NCBI GenBank assembly: GCA_937625935.1
Contig: OW569374.1
Location: forward strand, 124,001 to 188,000
Source: Tetramitus jugosus
Taxonomy: Eukaryota > Heterolobosea > Eutetramitea > Acrasida > Vahlkampfiidae
Direction: 5' to 3'
DNA: 64,000 bases
Shown here: positions 18,382 to 27,969 of the stretch, piece after piece
Layout: each line of letters begins with the position of its first letter
How positions within the stretch are numbered: the stretch's first letter is position 1
The notes under the pieces: generated by a model
Seen by the model: only the letters and a program-made list of their open reading frames with translations
Told to the model about the DNA's origin: nothing
Database searches by the model: none
Made by a program: the position numbers and the translations under genes

Positions 18382-19448
18382 ATGTCCAAGCTCAAAAACG
18401 ATGATTGGTTTGCATCTGTAGAACTAGAAATGGAGCAACACAAAGCTCCCATTGCTCAACCCATTGGTGATGACACTGACGATATTTTTACCAAATCAAA
18501 ACCAAAATTGATGAGAAAACCAGTGATTCAAAAGCACAGTGAAGTGTTCAACAAGACACAACAATTTTTGACGTCAAAAGGTGTGGGTTGGTTGATGGAA
18601 ACAGAGGAAGTCAAACCTCTGGCAACATCACGAGAGAATTTGCTAGGTGGAGCTACTGCAGCAGAGGACTCATCTGCTCAACAGCCATCTATACTGGAAG
18701 AATTGGACATTGACTTGCAGGATATCTTGTGGAGAGTCAAGCAAGTGTTGGTGCCCTTCAAGGAGTATGATCAAGCGACACGCAGAAAGCTATTGTTGCA
18801 AGATGAAGCCGATTTCTGGGGACCCTTTTTTATCGTATGTGATGTTTTTGGCGCCAAAAATATTTTACGTTTTGTCGGAACAATTTTTTTAAAGAACTCA
18901 TGTGTCGTTATTGTTGGCAATAATAGGTGTTAATGTATGCTCTGGTCAATGTGGCATTCTCTCAGTTGAAGCTTATTACTTGGGTTTTTGTCATTTGGAT
19001 TATTGGTTCATCGTTGTTATGGTTCCTCACTACATTGATTGTAGATCCTTCCAATACTGCAATCAGCACTGTTTCATCAAGTGAAAACTCTACTGCGGCA
19101 AGCACTACAGCTGACACAGACTCGAGCAATGCGCAATCCCAGGAATCAGATAGCAACAAGGACGGAGGTTATCTGTACTTTAGTCAGACAATTGCGTTTG
19201 TTGGTTATGGTCTCATACCAATCGTGCTGGCTCATGCCTTGCACATTTTGTTCCTACTGGTGTCATCAAAACATTTGCGGTTGTTGGGCGTTGCGGACAT
19301 GGTTTTAGGCTTTGTGACACTGATTTGGAGCACTTACTCTTGCAGCAAGCTCGTTTGCTCTTCTTCCAGTGCTCTCCACGAAAAAAGAAGATTTATTTGG
19401 TGGCCCGTATGTCTACTGTATCTGTACTTCTTGGCCATGCACAAGTGA
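18382..19448 (+). CDS. Yip1-domain membrane protein, YIPF4-like (2 exons)
   Basis: Exons 18382-18834 and 18927-19448, with a 92-bp GTATGT...AG intron in phase 0, give 324 residues. The cytosolic N-terminus leads to ELDIDLQDILWRVKQVLVPF and DEADFWGPFFI, then exon 2 supplies VLMYALVNVAFSQLKLITWVFVIWIIGSSL and four more hydrophobic segments, ending FIWWPVCLLYLYFLAMHK. This is the Yip1 layout: DLxD(I/L), DFWGP and five TMs. Yip1-family proteins act in ER-Golgi vesicle traffic. A Ser/Thr-rich luminal loop (about 19060-19165) is unusually long. The intron contains a perfect palindrome TTTTTGGCGCCAAAAA at 18846-18860 and flank. Confidence 0.88.
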
Positions 19449-20092
19449 AGGTCTGAACACGACCTGTAAATTGTCGGATCCGTTCAATGCGGATAAACAC
19501 GAATATCTGAAACGGATATTGGACGGATATTCCAATGGCGCGTTTCATTATGTAAAAATTCCGTGTCTCCCGAAATAAATCCTCAAGTGGCGGTTCGCCA
19601 AAACAGCCGTTTTTGTATTCACGCGGATACTTTGGAGGTCAAAATTATCGTGCGCAAGATTCCGTGAGTCTATTTCAACTTTGTCACCTCTAAATATTAT
19701 TTGAATGAATCACAGGAATAGAGAGCACTTTTTCAGCAACGTTTTTCCAGTGAAAAGTAATCAAGAGCACTCCTTACTCACTTTATCATCAACCACTCTT
19801 CCGTTTTTATTGTGAAGCGTTTCGGTTGTTGTATTGGATAAACTTTCTCCTTTTTTCGCCTGAATACCCCCTGTACCCCATTTGCGCCGTTTAGGAAACA
19901 GCGTCGACACCCTGCGCACATTTCGCACTCTCTCTAAGAAACGTTAGGCAGATAAGACCTTTAAGCTTTTAACCTGTTAGATATTTTGCTCCAATTCACC
20001 ACTGAAGGAAACGGCATCACAACTCCTCTCGCAATCTATAATAACCAAACACTCCCAATTACAACAATTAATTGGTTTAATCTCGAAACAAC
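19449..20092. other. Intergenic region, no gene supported
   Basis: 644 bp between the Yip1 gene and the PAP2 gene. Short open frames exist (19369-19578 runs out of the Yip1 gene in another frame; about 19511-19666 is open without an ATG), but none has a start, domain or homologue I recognise. It presumably holds the 3' UTR of Yip1 and the promoter of the next gene. Confidence 0.5.
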
Positions 20093-21661
20093 ATGACTTC
20101 TTCAAACTCACATTCCAACATGTCACAGCAACCTTCACCCAACAATATCCAGACTGCGGACATTTCACCTATCCCTCCTACAGCGGCCGCCTCGACTACG
20201 ACAACGGGCTCTCATTACAATAACAATAACCACCACATACACCACTACATCAACGATCGAGGTCACCACCACTCACACTACTACATCAATCGTGATGGAT
20301 CCACGACCTCTAGCTTTGAAGATGACAACCAACAAGAACAAGATGAATACAACAACAACAACACCCACCATCAAGACGAGGAAGAAGAAGAAGAGTACTA
20401 TGACGATGAAGAGACCACTGCAAGCTACACCTCTTCAGACTCTGAACATCACTCTCATCACCACCATCACAACCACCTCAAACCACTCTTTACAACATCC
20501 AAGCACAGCTCTCAACCAAAAGCTTCAACATCGACATCAACCGTAGCTAACAACACCAAAAATAACGCTCGGTATTACGTCTCAAGAGACGAAGACGGAA
20601 CGAACACACCTACCAAGAGACAAAACAGCACTGGACAAGAAGAAGAAGAAGATGATGACTCATCGTACACCATTACGATACACACTGAAGATCAACCACC
20701 CAATGCCAACATTCAAGTCAAGATTGCCTCACTGGGCACCTCTGGAGAAGAAAAAGCTTTCCTGGTCACGAGAGAAACTACCTCGCCAACATCCGTCTCA
20801 GCCATAGCAGCTCATTCTGATGATTTAGCAGACTATGAAAGTGGAAAGCTTTCATCATCATCCTCCACAGCTGCTGAAGAAGGAAGTGAAGCTACGGTTC
20901 AAGTCGTTACACACTCTCTTCGTTATCAAATTCTGGGAACAGCTGCTGCAGCTGCTTACTTTATGGCTTGCTCCACTGTGCTGTTGTTTGTCATGAATTT
21001 TGTGCATGCTCGCGTGCCAAAAGTCGAACCTTTGCCTGATATTGGACACGATATCATTACTCACTTGCAACCTGAATTCCTGGGTGATATTGTCATGATT
21101 ACCATGTATGTCATGCTCGGTGGTTGCTTGTTGTTGAGTGGGAATAGGCGGTGGAAGATGGCTACTCGTTTCTTGTTTGCGTATGGTACGTTGTACTTGA
21201 TACGGACAACGACCATTTCGGCCACTTCGATGCCAGCCACCAAAAATCACTGTTACTACAATCCTGAGCCTATTGAGAACATTTGGTGGAATACGTTCAT
21301 TGGATTGGTGACGATGGGAGCGTTGAACAAGCATTGTGGTGATTTGTTGTTCTCTGGTCACACTTGTTCCATTACGTTGATCTTGCTCGTCTTTTGGTGC
21401 TATCACTCGAGACATGTCTTGCTCAATCTGGTGTTGACTCTGGTGGGTGTCACTGGTTTCGTCTTTATCATTGGAACGAGGTCTCACTACACTGTTGATG
21501 TTCTGGTCGCACTGTACTTGACAGTATTCGTGTGGGGAGTGTGTCCTGAGAGTTGGGACAAGCCTCTTTTCCAAATGAAGAAGGGAAAGAACCAGATCGT
21601 AAATGTTTATCGAAAGTTGTCTGGTTACGTCTTACCAAGCAGACGACACATTAGAATATAA
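20093..21661 (+). CDS. Sphingomyelin-synthase-like (PAP2_C family) phosphotransferase
   Basis: 522 residues from an ATG at 20093. The first ~270 residues are low-complexity (His, Asn, Glu, Ser, Thr-rich). From residue ~280 there are about six TM segments with family signatures: RTTTISATSMP, then HCGDLLFSGHT with the first catalytic His, then IGTRSHYTVDVLVALYLT with the second His and Asp. This is the SMS/inositol-phosphorylceramide-synthase triad, which transfers a phosphobase head group onto ceramide in Golgi or plasma membrane. The donor (choline, ethanolamine or inositol) cannot be told from motifs. The end is polar and cytosolic. Confidence 0.87.
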   Translation: MTSSNSHSNMSQQPSPNNIQTADISPIPPTAAASTTTTGSHYNNNNHHIHHYINDRGHHHSHYYINRDGSTTSSFEDDNQQEQDEYNNNNTHHQDEEEEEEYYDDEETTASYTSSDSEHHSHHHHHNHLKPLFTTSKHSSQPKASTSTSTVANNTKNNARYYVSRDEDGTNTPTKRQNSTGQEEEEDDDSSYTITIHTEDQPPNANIQVKIASLGTSGEEKAFLVTRETTSPTSVSAIAAHSDDLADYESGKLSSSSSTAAEEGSEATVQVVTHSLRYQILGTAAAAAYFMACSTVLLFVMNFVHARVPKVEPLPDIGHDIITHLQPEFLGDIVMITMYVMLGGCLLLSGNRRWKMATRFLFAYGTLYLIRTTTISATSMPATKNHCYYNPEPIENIWWNTFIGLVTMGALNKHCGDLLFSGHTCSITLILLVFWCYHSRHVLLNLVLTLVGVTGFVFIIGTRSHYTVDVLVALYLTVFVWGVCPESWDKPLFQMKKGKNQIVNVYRKLSGYVLPSRRHIRI

Positions 21662-21844
21662 AACCTTGTTAATATTTGCAAAATTGTGTTTTCTTTACTT
21701 TTGTTAATTAGTGATTTTGGTGAGAGACAAGGAATAAGCACAATGGAATGCATCTTTGCGTATGCCTAAGAATAAAATATCGTTGGACGAGATCATTCAT
21801 GTTAAAATTTGGAGATGTCTTGCTCGGGCTTTACAATCACAAGT

Positions 21845-23436
21845 TTATTTGATGGTTAACAAGTATGGCATCTTATCGCCGGCATTAATAAGGGCATCTC
21901 TTGCCTTTCTTGCGGCATTTCTCACCAACTCTGAGAGAGCTGGATGGACGTGAATAGAGTACAAAATGTCATCCAATGTACCGTTCTTTTTGATCAAAAC
22001 AGTAATTTCATGCAACAAGACCGATGCTTCATGACCAACAATGTGACATCCCAAAATCTTTCTCGTTCCTCTCTCAATCAACAACTTGACAAAGCCGTGA
22101 TCAGATCTCAGAGCCATACCCATAGCAGAGTTAATGTAGTTGTTCACACCCTTCACATAGGAGATGCCCTTCTCAATCACTTCTTCCTCAGTCATACCAA
22201 CACCTGCAACTTGAGGATAAGTGAACACAGCATGTGGCATACCAGTGTAGTCAATTGGATACTTTACACCGTGATCCGTCTTGTCCAAATGCAACACAAC
22301 TTCATTCAAGTATTCACCTTCCATATTGGCACAGTGTCTGAATTGATAGTTGCCTGCAATGTCACCGAGTGCCCACACGTTCTTTGCCGTTGTTTCCAAG
22401 TATTCATTGACCTTGATGAAACCACCTTTACGCACTTCGACACCAGTCTTCTCCACTTGCAATGTATCCGAGTTTGGCACAATTCCAATTGCAATCAACA
22501 AGGCGTCACCTGATAGCTCCACATCTTGATTGTCATCATTCTTGTAAGTGACAGTAAAGGTCTTTGAGTCTTCATCATACTTGACCTTGTGGAACATCTT
22601 CTTCATGTACACATTAATGTTCTTTCTCTCAGAAAAAACGCGAGTGAACTCTGCTCTGACTTCATTGTCCTCTGCATTCAAGAACTGAGATCGAACAAAC
22701 ATGTGAACTTCTGTGCCCAATGAGGCATAGAAATGAGACAATTCACAACTAATGTAACCACCACCAAGAACAATGAGCTTTTTTGGTTGTTTTGGATTCC
22801 TGAGAGCTTCAGTCGATGTCATGTATGGAGTGCCTTCCAGTCCTTGAACTTCATCCTCTGATGGGATCTTGCTTCTTCCTCCTGCAGCAATAAAGATGCG
22901 ATCAGCAGTGATCACAGTCTTTTCTTCATCATCAATCTCCAACGTTCTCTCACCAATAAACTTTGCTGGCTGTCGATACCAATCCATAAGCTTATTTCTC
23001 TCTACAGCGGGGATAATACTGTCGGCATCGGCATCAATTGTCTCCGACACGCGGTTGACCAAATTGGAAAATTGAATTTCGTATGTGCCATTGACCTGGA
23101 GATCGATTCTGGGCGCATCATCAATCTGAGTAGCGAGATCAGCAGGATGAATCAACATTTTACTGGGGATACAACCACGATTGAGACAAGTACCACCGAG
23201 TGGACCCTTCTCACAGAGAGCAACCTTGAGGCCGAGTGTTGTGGCAGGTCGGGCAAGCTTTGGCAAACCTTTGAGATGAAGTTTGGGCGTGTGAATCAAG
23301 CAATGCTAACAAAGAAGAACTTTTTGCACAAAAAAAACACAATGTGAAAAAACGTACCTGCTCCTGCACCGATAACGATCACATCATAATGTTTAGCTGC
23401 TGTTTGGGACATGGTAGAAAATGCTCTTTTGATCAT
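21845..23436 (-). CDS. Flavin disulfide reductase: dihydrolipoamide dehydrogenase/mycothione reductase-like (2 exons)
   Basis: Exon 1 is 23436-23358 and exon 2 is 23268-21845, with an 89-bp GTACGT...AAAG intron; the product is 500 residues. The acceptor at 23270-23269 was chosen because it alone completes the FAD motif VIVIGAGAG-LPKLARPATTLGLKVALCE; the earlier AG (after TTTGTT) breaks the frame. Other motifs: GGTCLNRGCIPSKML with the redox disulfide, ATP-type NAD(P) motif VLGGGYISCELSHFYASLG, VWALGDIAG, and C-terminal HPALSELVRNA with the catalytic His-Glu. The N-terminus MIKRAFSTM looks mitochondrial (alternative start 23412). The C-terminal half resembles bacterial mycothione reductase and archaeal DLD-like proteins more than mitochondrial E3, so the substrate is uncertain. 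Confidence 0.85.
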
Positions 23437-23612
23437 ATAGAGTTGGTGTTTGTTGTTCGTTTTGTTTGTGCGTGTTTTCGTGTGAGCTTTTTGAAGAACA
23501 AAATTTGAATTGGTTCGGGAAATCTGCGGGTTCAAATGCGGAGTATAAACTCCGCAAGAACTTCAGCAAGGATACAACAGAACGGGGTACTTGGGGGATC
23601 GACTCTAAAGTT

Positions 23613-24854
23613 TTATAGTTGGTCAAGTTGACCAAGCATTTGACATGACACAGTTTCATTGGTTGTGAACAGGATTCCATAATCATTCTCACCACTCATG
23701 CCAAACCCATGGGCATTTTCATTCCAGGACACAACAGCATCCTCGAATCCACGAACGAGCACACAACTCCAATCTTCCTTGTTGTTTGATGTTCTCGTTT
23801 GGTACGAGTGTTGAATTTGAGAGACAAGATCATGTACGAGATGAGGTGGTATGAAACCTGTCATCTTGTACGCAACAACAGTCCTTGTTTGATCAACATC
23901 ATCACCACTATTCTCATCATCTTGCTCTACTTGTCTTTCCATATCGGCAAAGGATTCCATCTCGTTCAATGACACTCCAGTAAACGCACATCCCACAATT
24001 GTAATCATTTGTCGTATCCGCTCCAAATTCAGCTTACTCTTGTCCCCGTCTTCATGATCCACTCGCTCTGTCACATATCGAGGTATCTGATATTCAAATG
24101 TCTGTAACTCTGATCCAAGACCTGCCATTTTCTTGTACCTCAACTCTTCAATTGCTCCAACAGTTGTTTCTTTCGATTTCTTCAAGTGATCAAACAAAGA
24201 ACTGATATCAATGGATGTTCGAGCCCCATCATTTTTCGAGTACACTGAACACAAGACAAACGCAGAGCTTAACCTCCGAAACGCCCAAATCACTCTCTCC
24301 TTCATTGCCAATGATTCAATGGGCCACATCACAGATACTCTATACTGTGATTTGTAGAGTCTATCATGATGATTGTGATGCGTGTACGTTTCCACCAATT
24401 TTCCCTCTAGTCCCAACTGCTCATATGTGTCCTTGTCCACTTGTAAATGAATCACATGTTGATTTTTTGATGATGATGATGATGATGATGACTTGTCATT
24501 CTTTTTGTTCGGGTAGATGGCTATTTGATTGGTACTCTCTGATTTTGCATCAATCGAATGAACAAAAAATTCAAATTCATTATTTGATTGTTGTTGTTGT
24601 TGTTGAGTCAAATCTAGCAAGGATAGGAGATCAAGGGGTGATGCGTGACACATGTAATAGTGAAAATGTTGGTCATTGGTTCTCATCTTGTGTGACAAAT
24701 GTTTCAACAATTCGTCTTGTTTTTGGTCAATGAGCATCAATAGCTCAAAGTTGAAGGGATGGGTCAGTATGAGCCGATCTAGCTGAGGTTGTGTATGACT
24801 CTCATGAACAATGATGCGTGAGCGTGGTGGACTGAAGTTGAATGCAGTGTTCAT
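23613..24854 (-). CDS. RPP40: RNase P/MRP subunit p40 homologue
   Basis: 413 residues from the ATG at 24854; the frame extends upstream only from a TTG. Family segments are visible: RSRIIVHESH near the start, HLQVDKDTYEQLGLEGK in the middle, YQIPRYV, a C-terminal MTGFIPPHLVHDLVSQI, and the strong signature WSCVLVRGFEDAVVSWNENAHGF followed by SGENDYGILFTTNE. RPP40 is a protein subunit of the nuclear RNase P and MRP ribonucleoproteins that process tRNA 5' ends and rRNA. Poly-Gln and poly-Ser tracts are inserted. An E2F-like TTTTTGCCGCCAA lies 22 bp upstream of the ATG. Confidence 0.88.
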   Translation of the reverse strand: MNTAFNFSPPRSRIIVHESHTQPQLDRLILTHPFNFELLMLIDQKQDELLKHLSHKMRTNDQHFHYYMCHASPLDLLSLLDLTQQQQQQSNNEFEFFVHSIDAKSESTNQIAIYPNKKNDKSSSSSSSSKNQHVIHLQVDKDTYEQLGLEGKLVETYTHHNHHDRLYKSQYRVSVMWPIESLAMKERVIWAFRRLSSAFVLCSVYSKNDGARTSIDISSLFDHLKKSKETTVGAIEELRYKKMAGLGSELQTFEYQIPRYVTERVDHEDGDKSKLNLERIRQMITIVGCAFTGVSLNEMESFADMERQVEQDDENSGDDVDQTRTVVAYKMTGFIPPHLVHDLVSQIQHSYQTRTSNNKEDWSCVLVRGFEDAVVSWNENAHGFGMSGENDYGILFTTNETVSCQMLGQLDQL

Positions 24855-25237
24855 GCCGTTGTTGGTCTTTTTGTGTTTTTGCCGCCAATTTCTCACGCGG
24901 AGTCGGTGTTTTTTGAATGAAATTGCACTTGAAGTTCCCAATGTGAACAAGGAAAAATCATAAAACCCAAACCCATACTTGCTTTGTGGGGGAAGTTGGT
25001 GTTTGTTTAGGATTTAAGATGTTGTGAATGGAGCAAAAATTTTATTCTAAACACTTCCAAGCATATCGTTTTAAGCCCTCACAGTTCAGAGTCACAAAGT
25101 GGCTCGTGGGATTACACTCTATTCCGAGTTGTGATCCCATTTTCTTGCCCAAACAACAGAAGTGACACACTCTGAGCAAGCATTTGAAACATTGGATTCC
25201 TAGTGTGTGTTTATTACATATTTACAAGTTAAAATGT
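24855..25237. other. Intergenic region containing structured-RNA candidate copy 1
   Basis: No protein gene is visible. It includes the RPP40 promoter and a conserved double hairpin at about 25087-25165 (listed separately). Confidence 0.5.
25087..25165 (+). ncRNA. Candidate structured RNA, copy 1 (double hairpin + Sm-like tract)
   Basis: On the plus strand: hairpin GAGTCAC-AAA-GTGGCTC (25089-25105), at once followed by GGGATTACA-CTC-TATTCC-GAG-T-TGTGATCCC (25108-25138), then ATTTTCTTGCC...AACAGAAG. The same architecture recurs at 25795-25869 with compensatory base changes. Odd pairs are all G-U wobbles on the plus strand (they would be A-C mismatches on the minus strand), which points to a plus-strand RNA. 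The ATTTTCTTG run resembles an Sm site. No known family is recognised. Confidence 0.45.
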
Positions 25238-25468
25238 TCAGTGGGAAGCAGTTCGTTTTTCGAGAGTATTCTTCGAGTTGTTTCTTCCCTTCTTCTTGCT
25301 CATCACACCAGATAGAGCTGCTCTTGACAATGCAGTTTCATTGTAATTGATATTTCTTCGTGTTCTTGTTCCCTTTGCAATAATATTCTTTGGCGAGAGG
25401 GTGCTTGGTTCCTTGAGGGAGCACTTCTTAATTAAGGTTCTTCTAGAGGAGGTATTTGAGCTGGCCAT
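25238..25468 (-). CDS. Small basic hypothetical protein
   Basis: 76 residues from an ATG at 25468. The composition is strongly basic and Ser/Thr/Asn-rich (for example SKKKGRNNSKNTLEKR near the end), with no domain. The 5' flank is T/G-rich, like those of other genes here. It could be a small nuclear protein, or a chance ORF; there is no homologue I recognise. Confidence 0.4.
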   Translation of the reverse strand: MASSNTSSRRTLIKKCSLKEPSTLSPKNIIAKGTRTRRNINYNETALSRAALSGVMSKKKGRNNSKNTLEKRTASH

Positions 25469-25794
25469 TGTGTTTTTGGATTGTATTTTGTGAGTTGGGT
25501 TTTGTTGGTTGTTTGTTACTTAAGTATGTTTTTTCTTGTTAACAACAGATTCACTTGGTCGATCGACATAAATGTTCATTTTTCATTTCCAGACAATTTT
25601 TTCCTTTCCATTCTTTTGTAGATCAGGAACTTTCGCAGAGGAACTTTTTTTTGAAGCGGACACACAAACCACATTGATCTGGTGGTCTTTGTCAGACTTC
25701 TTTCGTGTTTTAATCTCCAAGCGATCGAGGTACCAATAGGGTTTGAGCACCAATCCAACTCAGATAACACACCAGTTTGAAGACCTCATAGTGC

Positions 25795-25869
25795 ACGGTG
25801 GCAAAGCCACTGGTGGATCAGAGCTCTATTCCGAGTTTCTGATCCATTTTCTTACCAATAAAACAGAAG
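25795..25869 (+). ncRNA. Candidate structured RNA, copy 2 (double hairpin + Sm-like tract)
   Basis: Paralogue of 25087-25165: CGGTGGC-AAA-GCCACTG (25796-25812), then GGATCAG-AG-CTC-TATTCC-GAG-TTT-CTGATCC (25815-25845), then ATTTTCTTACC...AACAGAAG. The hairpin loops (AAA, TATTCC) and the 3' single-stranded tract are conserved while the stem bases differ by compensatory changes. Confidence 0.45.
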
Positions 25870-26141
25870 CAATTAATTCAAGGCACATTTGCCTCTTCTG
25901 ATTCATGTTGCCACAACAACAGTGCAACGCTGATCTGTACAATCCATCGTATAATTGTCTTGATGGCATCCGAAGACAATGGATGTCGAGGTTCGGGAAA
26001 TCATGAAGTTATTGGAAGTTTCAAAAGAACCATACATTCATAAATTAAACTCTTTTAACACTAGTAAGTACTATTTTGTCTTCAGTAATACTCAGAGCAA
26101 CATTGAGAGGACATCCAGCAACTTAACATCAAGCTGAACGA

Positions 26142-26204
26142 CTCACTCCTTCCAACCAGGCGAAGTCTTCTGCCGTTGCCCTGGTCAGGTTGAGCGGGCG
26201 TGAG
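26142..26204 (+). other. Predicted long hairpin, possible structured RNA
   Basis: CTCAC-TCC-...-CAACC-AGGC pairs with GCC-CT...GGTTG-...-GGG-C-GTGAG around an internal GAAG/CTTC hairpin. It is a single copy, so there is no comparative support. It could be a GC-rich ncRNA or chance. Confidence 0.25.
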
Positions 26205-26615
26205 TTTTAAATCCTTTGGGAAAGGTTTCACGGGGAATCCGCACAAAAATGATGACCAGATTAGATAGTCTATCCTTTGGTTGCTCCATTTTACTTCTGA
26301 TTCTTTACAAAAAAAAGGAAACGTCCTTCGAGAAAAAAGGAGTGATGAGTAATTTGACCTGGCAGTATGATGAAATGTATATTAACTGTGGTGCTGCGCC
26401 GGAGAACATTCTGAATCTGTTGGTGGAGTTTGAGGAAATGGTCCCCAATTGCTGTTTCTCTTTCGTTGTCGTTAATAGGTGGCGGAGAGTCGTGAGACTA
26501 TCTATATGTTTTAGCTTCTGCCTGAACTGCTCTAGGACACCGAATTAAACAGGAGCCGCTGATTGCACTGCACCCATTTGGTGGGATTTTTGCCTGTGAT
26601 GTAGAGGACTCTGCC

Positions 26616-26692
26616 TTTTTTAATACAACCATTTCGGTTGCTCCGATTTTATTTTCTGACTATTTACACTGGAAAACGCTCGAAGAGCGTTA
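26616..26692 (-). mobile_element. Retroelement 3'-end relic (copy C)
   Basis: On the minus strand: a small hairpin AACGCTC-TTC-GAGCGTT, then AATAAA, AGCAAC, GGTTGTAT and a short poly(A) (T run at 26616-26621). The order AATAAA...AGCAA...GTTGTAT...An is shared with the other three copies. No ORF and no clear TSD; probably a severely 5'-truncated copy. Confidence 0.6.
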
Positions 26693-26738
26693 TCTCCTCC
26701 GTTACTTTTCATTTCTAGGTGGGCCTCCGCCTTTGGCG

Positions 26739-27706
26739 CCTTTTTTTTGATACAACGAGCAGTTGCTCACTTTATTGTTTATCATTCTTTCCATTAGTTT
26801 CACTTATATTCATTGTGCCGCTCGAAGAGCGGCACTTGTATTACCTTTCAGTAACGCTCGGAGAGCGTTACTTCTGTTTGTAGTCTTTTGATTGCTGGTA
26901 AAGTGTGTGCAAAGTAACGGTGCAGCGACTCTTTACCCAACTGACAAAGCTACGTGCCTTGCGAAGGGCTAATTCTAACTTCATTCCATTCTTCACCAGT
27001 GCATCCATAACCTCATCAAGAGCTTCACTTTCAACGCCCATCATTCCCGAGAGGTACTCCAGTCCCATTACATCGGATTATGTGCATAAACCCCTTTGGG
27101 TGGTGTAAATCCTTGCTCATACATTCTGGCATTGCCTTGACAGTGAGTATCAACTCTTGATAAGTTTTTAGACCAAATCCTCTGCCAATCTCAGTTTTCA
27201 GTGCCTCGAAACTTCTGACTTCGCCCTCTTGCAACAGTTGTTGCTTCTGATAGATTCCCGCTCTACTCAGTAACCTCAATTGCAACGACTGTATGAGTCG
27301 TCAGTGATGATAATTCCTCTCTCGTGCAATCTCGAAGCACACCTCTTCATGAAGGAGTGTTTGACGCTGTTGATTCTGTGGTCCGATTGGAAGACGTTCT
27401 CCAGTTGGAACGTGTTTTGTGTCTTGATATACTCAAGTGAGTCGTACCACAGAACCCTAGCATCCTCATCTCTCTTCCCTCTCATCATAGCCTTCACAAA
27501 CAGGGCAGTGCGAATCGTCACTGCTTCAGTGAAGTTCTCAAGTCCGAAAGAACCCCACTCTGGGCCTACATAGAGTAACTCACTAGGGTATCGCTTCATT
27601 GCGACTGATCCGTTCACGAGTCTCTTTCCAATGCTCGAGACCTCATCCAGTTGTTTCATAGTCCACTTGGTGAACTCACATGCATATAGGAAGATGGATG
27701 GATGCA
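26739..27706 (-). mobile_element. 5'-truncated non-LTR retrotransposon with RT-3' region (copy A), TSD-flanked
   Basis: Inserted on the minus strand between 13-bp TSDs TCCGCCTTTGGCG (26726-26738 and 27707-27719). Its poly(A) tail is the T run at 26741-26748. The 3' UTR (26749-26867) holds two GC hairpins (GTGCCGCTC-GAA-GAGCGGCAC at ~26817-26837) and AATAAA. Upstream is a broken ORF like the C-terminal part of a LINE reverse transcriptase. The 5' end stops 41 bp before the 5S gene. Confidence 0.75.
26868..27706 (-). pseudogene. Reverse-transcriptase C-terminal region, frame-broken
   Basis: Three overlapping minus-strand frames continue one another: about 27706-27276 (…FTKWTMKQLDEVSSIGKRL…YPSELLYVGPEWGSFGLENF…), 27285-27031 (MQLRLLSRAGIYQKQQ…), and 27068-26868 (MGLEYLSGMMGVESEALDE…KDYKQK). 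At least two frameshifts separate them. The P-x-E-L-x-x-x-G-x-x-x-G-S-F-G-L pattern with a following helical part is like the region after the RT domain in LINEs, but the catalytic YADD part is absent, so the assignment rests on this pattern plus the poly(A)/TSD structure. Confidence 0.6.
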
Positions 27707-27747
27707 TCCGCCTTTGGCGGCAAAAACCATGACATGCAGAAACCAAT

Positions 27748-27866
27748 GTCTACGTTCATACAATGGTGGAACCACCTCTTCCCATTTCGAATCGAGAAGT
27801 TAAGCACCATCTGGCTGAGTTAGTATTGAGATAGGAGACTACTCGAGAACCCTCAGTAATGTAGGC
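27748..27866 (+). rRNA. 5S ribosomal RNA, copy 1
   Basis: 119 nt. The 5' GTCTAC pairs with 3' GTAGGC (stem I). It carries ACCACCTCTTCCCATTTCGA and GAAGTTAAGC, the universal 5S loop B/C segments, and the internal promoter region GAGTTAGTATTGAGATAGGAGAC. A T run follows at 27867-27870 (Pol III terminator). It differs from copy 2 by one base at position 46 (C at 27793). Confidence 0.95.
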
Positions 27867-27969
27867 TTTTAGTTTTTGTTGCGGCCAGAAGTTGTGCCAT
27901 TATCATGAAATCAACAAAAACCCATTGCGCGAAAAACAAACAAGTTCTGCTGCAACGGAACAAAACAAA

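Larger units (their letters stand above)
25469..26615. other. Gene-poor accessory region
   Basis: About 1.1 kb without a convincing protein gene; open frames at 25576-25770 and 26216-26548 lack domains and the latter opens at a TTG. It holds structured-RNA candidate copy 2 (25795-25869) and a second predicted long hairpin (26142-26204). It borders the retroelement block that leads up to the first 5S gene. Confidence 0.5.

Noticed and set aside
19511-19666. Open frame after the Yip1 gene that reads like protein
   Set aside because: No ATG, no splice site that joins it to another exon, and no recognised homologue.
23269-23299. ATT-CAC-ACG extension at the 5' end of the flavin reductase exon 2
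   Set aside because: Including it would break the FAD GxGxxG motif or the reading frame; it is intron sequence.
25040-25165. Minus-strand coding reading of the duplicated hairpin segments
   Set aside because: Both copies can be read as KKM...LGIE on the minus strand, but copy 2 has an in-frame TGA after nine codons and the imperfect stem pairs are G-U only on the plus strand, which favours RNA.
26216-26548. 110-codon plus-strand ORF
   Set aside because: It opens at TTG, has no domain, and lies in a repeat-rich spacer; there is not enough to call a gene.
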